From Tachypleus tridentatus (lineage: Eukaryota > Arthropoda > Merostomata > Xiphosura > Limulidae): a stretch of DNA of 64,000 nucleotides. The notes beneath the pieces are model-generated. The model worked only from the letters and a program-made list of their open reading frames with translations, searched no databases and was not told the origin of the DNA. Made by a program: the position numbers and the translations under genes. Positions 11,801-21,836 of the stretch are shown here, piece by piece; position 1 is the stretch's first letter; every line of letters starts with the position of its first letter. The stretch is taken from assembly GCF_004210375.1 (NCBI RefSeq), contig NC_134830.1, positions 9,424,001 through 9,488,000 of the forward strand, written 5' to 3'.

Positions 11801-14800
11801 TAGGGTGCTAGTAAACAACTGTAGGAAACGTGCATGCTGGACTCCTTCTACAGATAAAACTGAAAGTTCTTTTTAACTTGGTAAGGTAGCCTTACAGCTG
11901 TCAAATGTATGAAGTTTCTTTACAGGGTTTGAACCTCATGTCTCAACGTAAAATTCGCTCAACAGCACGAGTACAACAAAAAAAAAACCTTTCTTTAGAT
12001 GTACTGATTCACCAAGATTCAAAGAGATCGACTCAAACCAATATGTACCTCAATATAAACCATTCTCAGATCACACAAAATAATCATAAGTTCTTGAACT
12101 TATAGTGAAATCTTTGTCTCTCGTCAGAAATAATGCAATAAAAAAACTTTCATAGCAATTCTAATAACCATTCAACCGGTCTGAAATAATTTACAACCAA
12201 AAAATTTGAAACTTAAGTTTTCATAAGCACGACACTTCGAAATAATTAAGTAAAGATTTAGATTCATTCAAAGACACCATAATTGAAATAATAACGTGAA
12301 ATTATTGGTGGAATAATGTGATGATGGAAACTCGGCCAAAGTTTAGTACAGTGCTTAACCCTTTTGGTACTGAATAATAACTTTTAATGTTTGGCACGGC
12401 GCTGAATATGCATGTTTGATACTTCAACTAATTACGGTATCAGTACTAAAAGCATGATATCTCGGCAATAACTCAACAAAAGCCCCTGAAATGTTCAGTG
12501 ATTGTACCCAATACTAAATATGTTAAATTCAATACATAAGAATAACGGGAATAAATGAAGGTCGCCTGCCACTCTGAGCCTTCAAGTCGACTGTGGTCGT
12601 GGAGCGCTCAACTGAACCTCAGCAAGGTGTTCACATAAGTCTTCAGAAACCACTGATGTGTCTCTTAGATAATATAATGGTTGTCATGACATTAAAGGTG
12701 GTATTCTGTATTTCAGTGACAAAACCTCTTCCACCATCCCCTGTACCAAATCATCAGTTCCAGCAACAACAGTCTGGTTATCAACAGATGGGGGACTCCA
12801 TTCCTGATGACCATAAGTTTGGGTGAATTTAGTCATCTTCATTCATTGTAAGTAAAGCATTACATTGAAAGAAATGTTAAACTTACATTTCATGATAATT
12901 TAAACAAGCTTGTAATTAAGAATGACGTTCAAGTATACATTAACATCACTAACACCCTCCGATTTGTGGGATTTGTATTAACATCACTAACACGCTCCAA
13001 TTTGTGGGATTTGTTTCCATTAGAATTCCTCTGGCTACTAAGTGGCTGCTTTGAAAACAAAAGTAAATTTTATAGAGGATATATTATTATTTTAATCAGT
13101 TGAGTGACACAGTGTAGAGTTCACTTTTAAAATTGGGAGCACAAGTTGGTGTGGTGAAGCCATTCAGTGGTGTGTAGTTAGAGTTATGTTTCTGACAGAA
13201 GTGTTACCTGATTCATATATTGAGTAGAGTGTTTTGGGTGTTCAGAACAAATACAAGTACTTTGGAATATTCTAGTGAGTGTTGCAGTCAGTGCAGAGGG
13301 AAAATGGTATTATTAATTTAGCTTTGTATTAAATTTTTTATTTTATTTTATATAATGATGGTTTTGCTACAATTATTGTTATGGTACAAAAAATAAATTT
13401 ATAAAGTTTTACTAGAACATTTAAATAATTTTTTGTATTTATTTTAAATATTATACAATATTATACAAACTGTAAGGTGTTCATTCTTAGTATAAATATC
13501 AGTTTTATCAGACTGATTCAGTTAACACTTTAGATCTTTAGTAAAAATAGTTCATTAAAAACATTTAACTTTATATGTAGAACAGGTTTGTAATGTTTAC
13601 ATAAAGCGTACCAAAGTTTGTGAGAGTACGTGTAGCTGATCCAGAATTGTAGTAAACGTTAATTCACAGATTCAAGTGGGTTTCTCCTCATCATGAGATA
13701 CATGATTAATCAATTTGACCAAGTCCTTTAGCAGATGTTGGAATGTCTTGTTTTTAATATATTTTTTGTGTATTATGTAACACTGGTAACAAACTATATT
13801 GATGTAATACTGTTTGCACTTTTATAAACATTGTTTTCAGTTTTCCTTTCAGTCTGCATGTAGCTTATCGTGAATTATGACTTGTTTTGATAAATGTTTT
13901 GTTCCACTTACCATAATTTTTTTTTATTACAGCACCAAAGAAGACACTGATGGAGAAAGAAGGCAAAGCTTAGTTCAGTACAGTAATAATTCAGGTGAAT
14001 ATTTTATTTGTGAAAAGTTCCTACATACTGGATTTTTTATCAATTCATTTAACAGTGAGATCCCCTTTAACATCAGCCCACTTTAAACTGATTCATAATA
14101 GAGATCTTGTCTCCTTGAGAGTCTTTAGCAAGGAAGAGAGAGAGAGAGAGAGAAAATGATGAAAATCAATAAGTGTTTTAAGAACATTACTTTTCATACT
14201 GATAGTAGTAGTGCTCTAATTAATGTTTATTTAATAAAGTAATGCAGCAAAGTACATAGAGTAATAACATGTAGAAAACAGACAATGTCCTGCAACAATC
14301 ACAATTGCTTTGACATTTGTAGCGACTTGGCATGAACCGTTAAAATGTCATCCATACACAGAATATGATTCCCATGGGGAAAAAAAAAATTTCTGAGGAA
14401 GTGATCAACGAATCTCTGTACAGAAAACAAAACATAACATGTCATTTGCTAGATGGAAATCTTGCCTGTCTGTTGGTTGTGTTAACTAATATGGTCATAA
14501 ACATAAGAGTTAACTATGTATGTTAACTAACCCTGAAAGAGAGGATGTGATAAGTGGGTGTGGCAAAAGAAGTCTGATTTTCTATTTGATGTTACTGTTA
14601 CCAGTCAAGATTGAAGACTAATAAAAATATGCTTTTCTTCAGCAGTAGCAACATTGATTACTTCACATTAAATTTAACACTACCTGACTAGAGCACTTGT
14701 ACATTATTCGTAGGTTATAATCGATTCTCTTAGTTACATATTTATGAATACATAATGCTAAAATGACCCTGGTCAGAACTAATATGTTTAGAGATCTGTA

Positions 14801-17800
14801 GTCGGGAATCACATCTAAGCACTAAATGGGGTATCACTGTACTTTTATAATCTGTTGTTTCAGATTACATTGTTCCTTCATCAGATTGAAATGTTATGAC
14901 AGAAAGAATAACAAATTGTTTGTTTGGATCTGCATGTGTTTTGATAAATATTTATATGAAACTGTTACAAGTGCTGAGGTCAAACTGTAAAATAATTAAT
15001 GATTTTTAATTTTGAATAACATTATTTTTCTTGTTATGAAAATGGCTTACTGAAAAATATATTAACCCTTTTGCAATGGGTCAAAGGCCATGTCATTGTG
15101 TTTATTGATTTGCATTCAAATTTTTTTTTTTGATATACATCAGTAAGTTTGGAATAAAATTGTAGATTATAATTCAAACTTTAGTATTATATATGAGTTA
15201 ATTTCTTAATTTAAAAATACATTTCAAAATAACACACTTAAATATAGATTGTATTAAATTATGTGGTATGTTGAATGCAGTACTGTTCAAAATTAGATGT
15301 TTGTGATGTCAAAATATTAAGTCTATAGTTTTGTACAAATTGGGAACTCAAATTAGTAATATCAACAACTTAGAATGTAAAATCAAACCTCTTATCTGTT
15401 TATGTTCCTGAGGTATGGTGTATATACTGAATCATACATAATGGTCCCATTAACCTCTTTCCATATTTGAAAACATATACACTTCAATGTATGACATGTG
15501 AATCAACATTTTACAATGTCCCCCTAAAGGTCTTCTTACCTATTTTAACCTGTGAAATATTTACCACATTCTTTTGAATCAAGATTACATGACAGGTAGG
15601 TTGAGTCTTTTAATCTGCTTAAAGTTTTATATTTTTAAAAATCAAAATACATCTTAGTTATTTAGCCTTATGAATTATTATAGGATTCTATGGTATCAGT
15701 ACAGTTATTTATGAAGTTTTTGTTTATTCAACTGTGTGCATATATATACACCCCCCCAAAAAAAAAAAAAAGGAAAAATGTTGATATCCTGCAATGTAGA
15801 AAGGCTTACCAACTGAGTTCAAATGTCGTAGTGAGAAGAAATAATTGTTTGCTTCACTTCTGGATTTATTGTTCTATATTTTAAGAAGAATAAGTTTAAT
15901 AATTTATTTTATAAAAAAGTAATCTATATACATGTATATAATGTGTAATAATTGAGATGTGACCATATATTATAAAATACTAGTGCACTAAGGAAGACTA
16001 AAGGTCAGTTTCCCATTATTGGAAATGGGACATAAGTACACGAGCACTGGGTCAAGTTATGCAACATATAGTGTTATGAGACTTAAGCTACTTGCACTAA
16101 ACATCTGTATTTTGGTGTTATTATTATATGTAGTCATTGAAAAAACATAACTTATATTTGTTTCCTAATTTTTTATGATGGTTACGAAATTGGTCAAATT
16201 ACAGACCCCACACAGTTAGAGTATAGAGAATAAAATAAAATGTGAAGTTTTACTGAAAAAACATTTAAAATATATTGAAATGTATTTAGTAGATTTTAAA
16301 GATTATACAAATAATATTTGAAATTTCTGGATGATTAATAGTTTTTTTTTAATCATTGTATGAAATCACTTAGTTCTTAGACTAAAGTAAAAGACTCAAT
16401 ATTTTCACAAGCAAATCTTTATTAAAATATTTCATTAAAAATCAGATATTATTTGTACAAAATATTTGCAATCTTTACTAAAAGTCACCTACAATTTGTA
16501 AAAATAAGATACATGTACTGTGTAAAAAGCTATAGTGCAAATATGTAGATTAACTTGTGTATATTATACCAAGTACATCACAAAAGAGTTAATATATTCA
16601 TATCATTTTTGTTCACCACGAAACACTGAAATAACATAAGTATTTATGTAAATTGATAAGTTTGGTTACCTTTGCATATTTGAAGCCTAAATCCTTGAGC
16701 AAATCCTTCATCATAGTTGTAATTAGTATGAATATTAATCACAACTATTATTTCAGACTGTAGTACTCACTTATCCACAGAACAAACAGCTGGCACCTTG
16801 GTATACTACTACCAAAACTTTTTTGTACATGCACAAAATTACTGAATGAGCTCTTACCTCATCACTTACTAAAATGGATTATTCTTGAATGTGTTGCTAA
16901 GTTACATCAAACCATTTCGTGGGTTGTTGGATAAATTTTAAATTGAAATATCACATAAGTATTGTCTAATAAGAATAATTACCTTTTTAAGTTTCTTTTA
17001 TTCCAATAAAATAAATATATACATATATCAGTTAGATGGACTTTATTTTATATGAATTTTTGTCCCCATATTTCTAAAGTCTCATCAGAAGCAGTATTTC
17101 AATAGAAACTGTAGCTATGCCAACAGTGAGATACAGTTATTGTACAGCAAGAAGCGAGTTCTATCCTACATCCTTGGTCTCATACTGGAACTCGTAGCCT
17201 ACTACTTCTAGGATTTTTTTTACTTAGCTTGCCATATTTTTGGATCCAGCTCTTTCCACTGCCTGTCTTTGTTTGTGATTCTTTTATCCCAGATGAGAAT
17301 CATTCAAACTTGTTTTATCCTTTGCTGTTCTGGAATGTGGATTTTGTCTTTTACTCCAGTTGTTTCTACTTGTTTACAGGCAAGTATATTTTCTTCTCCT
17401 GACCCCTTAATCCAATATTTGTCTTTATAAAGATTCTCTTCTATCTTTTATTGACTCTCAGTTGCCTCGTCTTCCCTTGTACCAGCTTGTTTTCTTTGTT
17501 TGACTCTCTCTCTCTCTCTTCACTTTTATCTTCTTATTAAATGCTTTCTTTGTCTGTCCTCTTTGCACACCTTTCGGAGGTTTTCATCATGATCCCTACA
17601 ACTTGTTGCAAGAGCCTTAAACCTCAAAATTTCTTTTTGTATCCCTTGCTGATATTTGTGCTCATGCAGGTTTTTGTCTATTTCAGCTTCATCTTGACTT
17701 TCATTCCTACATAATTCCCAAACTCAAGGCTCCTACTTTATGTCTTATGTTTGAGATTCTTTTTTCTTAGACCTTCAGTCTCTTGAATCTCTTATTTTAG

Positions 17801-20800
17801 TTTAGATATCTTTTTCTACTTTGATTCTCTCTCATGCCATTAGTCTGATTGTGTTATATTTTGATTTTTTAACTTTTTGCTAGCTGCCCTCCTTACACTA
17901 TCTTTCTAAGGCTCTCTACAGTGACCCTGAAAGCTTTACTGCAGAAGGTCAAATCTACCTGTTATCCACATTGACTTCAATTCCTTTCTCAGTAGCTGTT
18001 TGGTTAATGTTGTTTCTGGTACTTGGTTAGTTCAAATTCCTTACTCACTGGAGTTATACTCTATCAGTCTTATCTCAGGAAACGTTTTAGTTTCTTTAAA
18101 AAACAACAACAAATATAGTTGAGACATCTCATCAGAAATCATTTTTTCTCATTTTGGTTATCCTGATACAGAATTTTACTCATCTGGTGGTCTTTTCTTG
18201 ACATCCTTCTGAAGAGGATTGGAGATGAATTGTTTCTGGAACCACTCTTATCTCTGGTTTTGTGGGAGTTCTTCATCTTTGCACATCTGAGGATGTTTTT
18301 TGTAAAAAGCTTGTTAATGCTCCCCTTGAGGGGCTTTCTCTATCATTCAACTGTCAACCTCCTTTTTATTGTATTCCAGTTTTTTACTCCCCTCTTTAGG
18401 CCCTTTAATGCCTGGAAGAGGTTGTGTTCTCTTTCTAGGCAATGGTAGCAGTGGAACAAATACATAACATTATCTGAGGTTTTACTCCAATCATTTTGTA
18501 GTTCCTAAAAAGATACAGGAATAGTTGTCAATTCTGTATCTGTTGCATGTGAATCAATTCCTTGTCATTCTTTGGTTCAGGATGTAAGATTTCTTCAATC
18601 CAAGGTAGGTTGTGGATAACCATTGAAGATGTTGTTTTTCATATTTCAGTTCCTTTATTTCTCCTTTTCTTCTACAGTAGTCAAGTTTCCTATCAAGTTA
18701 GCTACATCACTGTGGGTCAAGTGGACATTGTACTGAAAATCTACTTGTATGGTTAGCATTTCAACTTCTGTATCAACAGTTATCTCTTCTAATCTTATTT
18801 TGGGAGGTATCTTCTGCCTCATCGTTACTTCTGCTTTGGGAGTTTACCTATTTGTATTAGCTGGTCAACTTTCAATGTCGTTATTTATCCATACTCACTA
18901 TCTGATTCCTTCATTTGTTGTATTAGCTGGTCAACTTTTGATGTCATTATTTCTCTGTACTCACTATCTGATTCCTTCATTTGTTGTATTAGCTGGTGAA
19001 CTTTTGATGTCATTATTTCTCTGTACTAACTATCTGATTCTTTCATTTGTTGTATTAGCTGGTCAACTTTTGATGTAATTATTTCTCCGTACTCACTATC
19101 TGATTCCTTCATTTGTTGTATTAGCTGGTCAACTTTTGATGTCATTATTTCTCCGTACTCACTATCATTTCTTGAGTGAGCTAAGCCTTCTTCATATTTC
19201 TAACACATCAAGCTTCTGGTTTCAAAAGTTCTCTTCCTTCATGAGGAGTTCCATTGTCTTCTGTGGACTTTAGCCTCACTAGATTTGTTTCTTCCTAGGC
19301 GATGCACTCATTTATGTCCTTTTCAGTAGACTCTTGCAAATCATTGGACTATGTCCAGAGATCCACTAATTTCTCTCAACTCTCTCCTTCAATCTTTTCA
19401 TTTCTTGCTGTCAGGATGGCTCATTCAAACCCATGAAAACCATCAGTATAATTTCATAGAAAAGAAAACTATAAATCAACTTCACATAAAAAGATATTAA
19501 TTCTACAAACAACCCAAAACAAGACAACAACATCAAACTTCTAAAAGCAGATAAAGGCAATGCTATAGTTGTAATGAACACAAATGAATACATTCAAAAA
19601 ATGAGCATCTTATCAGATACAAACAAATTTAAACTAATAAACATAAATCCAACAAAAACACATGAAAACCAATTAAACAAAATGTTACTACAAAAAACCA
19701 ACCCAACATTTATTATTATCTACACAGGACCAACTCGTGCACATCACAAACATGTGGCACCCCCAAACCTCATAAACTCAACTGTCCACTGTGACCAATG
19801 ATGTTGACCTATGAATCATTTAACTATGTTAAATACATATCGTGAGCATTTTCTAAATATGTAACATCAATTGGATCCTTTTACAAAGACTCTTTTTACT
19901 TTAAATATATTCTTAATCAACCAAATCATAAAGCCTTAATGGCCAGTTTTGATGTAATCTCCTTCTTCACAGAAGTCCCAGCAACTGAAGTCTGCAAGAT
20001 TGCTTTAGAACTTTATATCCAAGACACCAACCCATTGATACACATCCCCAGCAACCAAGTAGCAACCCTTATAGAATTCACTACCACCAAAACTAACTTT
20101 ACGTTTAATAACCAAAACTACCTATAAATAAATGGCCTAAGTATGGAGAATCCTGTGTTACCCGTTTCAGCCAACATTTTTATGACACAAATTATATCTC
20201 AAGCAATCAGTTGAGCCTTACACCTACTATTATACTTCATGGATTTAGTGAGTGAGTATTCATTAAATTTGTCTTTCTCTTTTCTACTAAAGTGGGGAAC
20301 AGTCATCCACCTACCCCACCCCAACAGAATGGTCATCAACATACTTCTTCGGGGCCTGCTGCTCCTCCAGCCCCACATCCTCCCCCCATGCCAGTAATGT
20401 CAGCTGTCCCTCCACCACCTCCTCTTAATACAAAAGCTCCACCTGCCCCACCACCTCCACCCATGAGTGGGGCACATACTTTGCCACGCACAGGACCAAG
20501 TTCAGAAAGTGGTGGTATTGAGGGAACGTCGCTAGCAGCTGCACTACAAGGAGCTAAACTTCAGACAACTTCTTGCAAGGTTTGTTTTAAGAGTAACAAA
20601 CAATTACCGCTGGTTAAAATTGTGATGAATTTTTTTTCTAAGTTATTGTTCAGAGAAGAAATAACAACTGTTTTTGGTCAATTTTCAAAGTGTGGTTTTC
20701 TGTCAGATTGGGATTAAATAATGATCCTAACACAATAAAACTATTTTGTATTTCTGTCTTGAATGATGATAAATAAAACACAATCAACTCATACTATTAA

Positions 20801-21281
20801 AATATCATCGTAGTTGGAAACAGCATGTAAAGCACAACCTTCTTTCACTGTAAATATTCACAAAAATAAACGTGTTTGGGTGTTACTTGAGGTGTGGTAC
20901 ATATATTTGATTTATAACTGTAGTGCTAGTTGAGGTGTGGTACCTATATTTGTTTTTCCAACTGGAGTATTACTTGATGTGGTATATATATTTGTTTTTG
21001 TAACTGGAATGTTAATTGAGGTGTGGTACGTATATATTTGTTTTTTTAACTGGAGTGTTAATTGAGGTGTGGTACATGTATATTTATTTTTCTAGCTGGA
21101 GTGTATTATAAGGTGTGGTATTTTTTCCTGGTTTGAGGATTATTTGTTATGCTGTTAATGTAACCAAACTGATTTAAAGATTTTTTTATATAAAGAGTTC
21201 TGTAGGAGTAGGTAACTGTGAATCAGTCCGTCCTGGCCCAGTAAACTTAATGGATGAAATATCTAAAACGTTTGCTAGAAG
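8648..21281 (+). CDS. ena: Ena/VASP family actin regulator, partial gene (six exons)
   Basis: Ena/VASP proteins bind proline-rich ligands through EVH1, recruit profilin-actin through a proline core, and elongate actin filaments at cell edges and adhesions. Six exons were found: 8648-8813, 10922-11096, 12717-12822, 13933-13994, 20293-20579 and 21196-21281. All have GT-AG borders and the phases join without a break (0, 1, 2, 1, 0, then 2 at the last donor). In order they encode EVH1, a Gln-rich linker, the Pro-rich region, the G-actin-binding segment (ending near LAAALQGAKL) and the F-actin-binding segment (LMDEISKTFARR). The initiator exon, expected to code only the first few residues, and the C-terminal coiled-coil tetramerisation exon were not found. 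Exon 3 has an in-frame TGA at 11000-11002, so this is either a decaying duplicate or a gene with a sequence error or polymorphism. Family assignment is firm; functionality is open. Confidence 0.88.
8814..10921. other. Ena intron
   Basis: AT-rich. It contains a short GC-richer patch at 8900-9080 that is open on both strands but is not a recognised protein, a TGTGTG run near 9801-9815, and TA-rich microsatellites at 10829-10842 and 10880-10905. Confidence 0.6.
10922..11096 (+). CDS. ena: Ena/VASP exon: C-terminal half of EVH1, with in-frame TGA
   Basis: Acceptor TTAG ends at 10921 and donor GTATTT starts at 11097; entry is phase 0 and exit leaves one base. The frame reads VVINCAILKGLKYNKATATF, then HQWRDN, stop, QIYGLNFSSKEEADNF and RALEKLTQNN. 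The Phe of ATFHQW corresponds to the third ligand-binding aromatic. The stop is TGA at 11000-11002, where relatives usually have Arg or Lys ahead of the VYGLNF motif. CGA to TGA is a single CpG-type transition, and the frame is otherwise intact on both sides. Because of the stop no long open reading frame covers this exon. A sequencing error, an allele, or real loss of function would look the same here. Confidence 0.85.
11097..12716. other. Ena intron with a small tandem repeat
   Basis: About 11473-11575 carries roughly three copies of a 37-bp unit containing TTTACCACTGATTGTGTGAA. The open frame at 11905-12105 is low-complexity and follows no phase of the Ena exons. Nothing else recognised. 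Confidence 0.55.
12717..12822 (+). CDS. ena: Ena/VASP exon: Gln-rich linker after EVH1
   Basis: Acceptor TTTCAG ends at 12716 and donor GTGAAT starts at 12823. Entry with two bases completes a Val codon with the G left by the previous exon, and the exit leaves two bases. The product includes TKPLPPSPVPNHQ, QQQQSGYQQMGDS and PDDHKF. A low-complexity, Gln- and Pro-rich linker between EVH1 and the proline core is typical of insect and chelicerate Enabled. The sequence alone would not identify the family; the assignment rests on position, strand and phase fit. Confidence 0.65.
12823..13932. other. Ena intron
   Basis: AT-rich with two copies of a 37-bp direct repeat (TTAACATCACTAACACNCTC followed by TTTGTGGGATTTG) at about 12940-13012. 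No further exon recognised. Confidence 0.6.
13933..13994 (+). CDS. ena: Ena/VASP exon: short linker
   Basis: Acceptor ATTACAG ends at 13932 and donor GTGAAT starts at 13995. The first base completes a Gly codon from the previous exon, and the last base (G) is completed to Val by the next one. The 62-nt exon encodes TKEDTDGERRQSLVQYSNNS. RRQS is a basic-Ser stretch that resembles a basophilic kinase site; Ena/VASP linkers carry such PKA-type sites, so a regulatory role is possible but inferred. Assignment rests on canonical borders and phase agreement on both sides. Confidence 0.62.
13995..17035. other. first part of a large Ena intron
   Basis: AT-rich, with a GA dinucleotide run at about 14133-14154 and a C7 then A14 run at 15750-15772. 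No coding or mobile-element signal recognised. Confidence 0.55.
17040..19400 (-). pseudogene. decayed minus-strand coiled-coil reading frame with 22-residue repeats
   Basis: The stretch is CT-rich on + and reads like decayed coding sequence on the minus strand, with charged, helix-forming pieces such as IREIQETEGLRKKNLKHK and LRFKALATSCRDHDENLRK. At 18845-19165 five copies of a 66-bp unit encode QMKESDSEYREIMTSKVD then QLIQ per 22 residues, an amphipathic coiled-coil pattern. Stops (for example GAG to TAG in one repeat at about 19027) and frame changes break it. It may be a retrocopy of a cytoskeletal-type protein or the ORF of a retroelement; I do not recognise the family. The + strand frame at 18749-19078 is the shadow of the repeats. 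Confidence 0.45.
18845..19165. repeat. 66-bp tandem repeat, about 5 copies
   Basis: The unit starts GTATTAGCTGGTCAACTTTT and ends CTGATTCCTTCATTTGTT. Copies differ at single bases, and the length is a multiple of three, in keeping with expansion inside a coding sequence on the minus strand. Confidence 0.9.
19410..20215 (+). mobile_element. Penelope-like retroelement fragment (reverse transcriptase)
   Basis: A + strand frame reads IKLLKADKGNAIVVMNTNEY and then shifts. Later pieces read ASFDVISFFTEVPATEV, TNFTFNNQNYL, stop, INGLSMENPVLPVSANIFM. LxADKGNAxVVM, SFDVxSLFTxVP and DGLAMGSPLSPxxANxFM are signatures of Penelope-like reverse transcriptases. The middle is frameshifted, and the copy stops before the YxDD catalytic motif, so it is dead. 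It lies in sense orientation in the large Ena intron, just before the exon at 20293. Confidence 0.75.
20293..20579 (+). CDS. ena: Ena/VASP exon: proline-rich core and G-actin-binding segment
   Basis: Acceptor CTAAAG ends at 20292 and donor GTTTGT starts at 20580; entry with two bases, exit phase 0. The 95 residues start GNSHPPTPPQQNG and contain several poly-Pro runs (APPAPHPPPMP, VPPPPPLN, APPAPPPPPM) of the kind that bind profilin and SH3 or WW domains. They end with TSLAAALQGAKLQTTSCK, which matches the LAAAIAGAKL-type segment that binds G-actin at the start of EVH2. The open frame runs on past the donor into the intron for 138 bases, but that part is AT-rich and not proline-rich. This is the most diagnostic exon besides EVH1. 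Confidence 0.85.
20580..21195. repeat. Ena intron with about 44-bp tandem repeat
   Basis: GAGGTGTGGTAC or close variants recur near 20891, 20934, 20977, 21020, 21066 and 21113, each followed by TATATTTGTTTTT and ACTGGAGT-like words. Spacing is 43-47 bp, with about six diverged copies at 20880-21125. Confidence 0.75.
21196..21281 (+). CDS. ena: Ena/VASP exon: F-actin-binding segment
   Basis: An acceptor AAAG ending at 21195 gives phase 0, matching the previous donor, and the frame SSVGVGNCESVRPGPV then LMDEISKTFARR is open to the donor GTGAGA at 21282. LMDEISKTFARR matches the LMEEMNALLARR-type F-actin-binding motif of EVH2. The exit leaves two bases (AG), as expected for the Arg-rich end of this motif. 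A stronger-looking acceptor at 21204-21205 would put the following exon in a frame that does not fit the previous donor, so the upstream site was chosen. No following tetramerisation exon was found before 27 kb. Confidence 0.72.
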
Positions 21282-21575
21282 GTGAGACATGCTAACACTA
21301 GAAGTGACATATATTTCTCTCAACTTGTACACAGATTATGTATAATAATATTTCTGTTATGAACAAAGTATTTTTTGTCAACTTCAAAGTATTTGATAAT
21401 TCAGAGTATAAAATCAGATTTGAATATGGTTCAAAGTTTTGTAATTTTTTACCACATGTTGTCCTGGGATTTGTTTTGGCAAAACTATAATTGTTGCAGT
21501 AGAATTCCATGAACTTATGAATTGCTCTAATTGCATTCAGTTACTATTAAATGTAAAATAAATATTGCAGTTTAG

Positions 21576-21836
21576 ATTAGGCTTAGCATGGTTAAGGCAC
21601 TTTGTAGTCGGAGGGTCGCTGCTTGGAATTCCCCTCCTACCAAACACTCTCGCCCTTTCAGCTGTGAGGGCATTATACAGTAACAGTTGATCCTACTATT
21701 CATTGGTAAAAGAGTAGCCCAAGAATTGGCAGTGGGTAGTGATGACTAGCTGCCTTTTCTCTAGTCTTACACTATTAAATTAGGGAAAATGCAGATAGCC
21801 CTTGTGCCAAAATTCAAAAACAAACAAACACTTTAT
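21576..21836 (+). mobile_element. tRNA-derived SINE, copy 2
   Basis: Starts near GCATGGTTAAGGCAC and runs through CTCGCCCTTTCAGCTGTGAG, a body with GTAAAAGAGTAGCCCAAGAA, and a tail with CAAAAACAAACAAAC. The B box is badly degraded (TGCTTGGAATTCCC). Confidence 0.85.

Noticed and set aside
18749-19078. 109-residue + strand frame with hydrophobic 22-residue repeats, looking like membrane segments
   Set aside because: It is the antisense of the charged coiled-coil repeat; neighbouring decayed coding signal lies on the minus strand, so the + frame is a shadow.
20579-21281. Apparent phase break between the proline-core exon and the F-actin-binding exon of Ena
   Set aside because: The acceptor at 21204-21205 gives a mismatch, but the acceptor ending at 21195 restores phase 0 with no stop, so no frameshift is needed.
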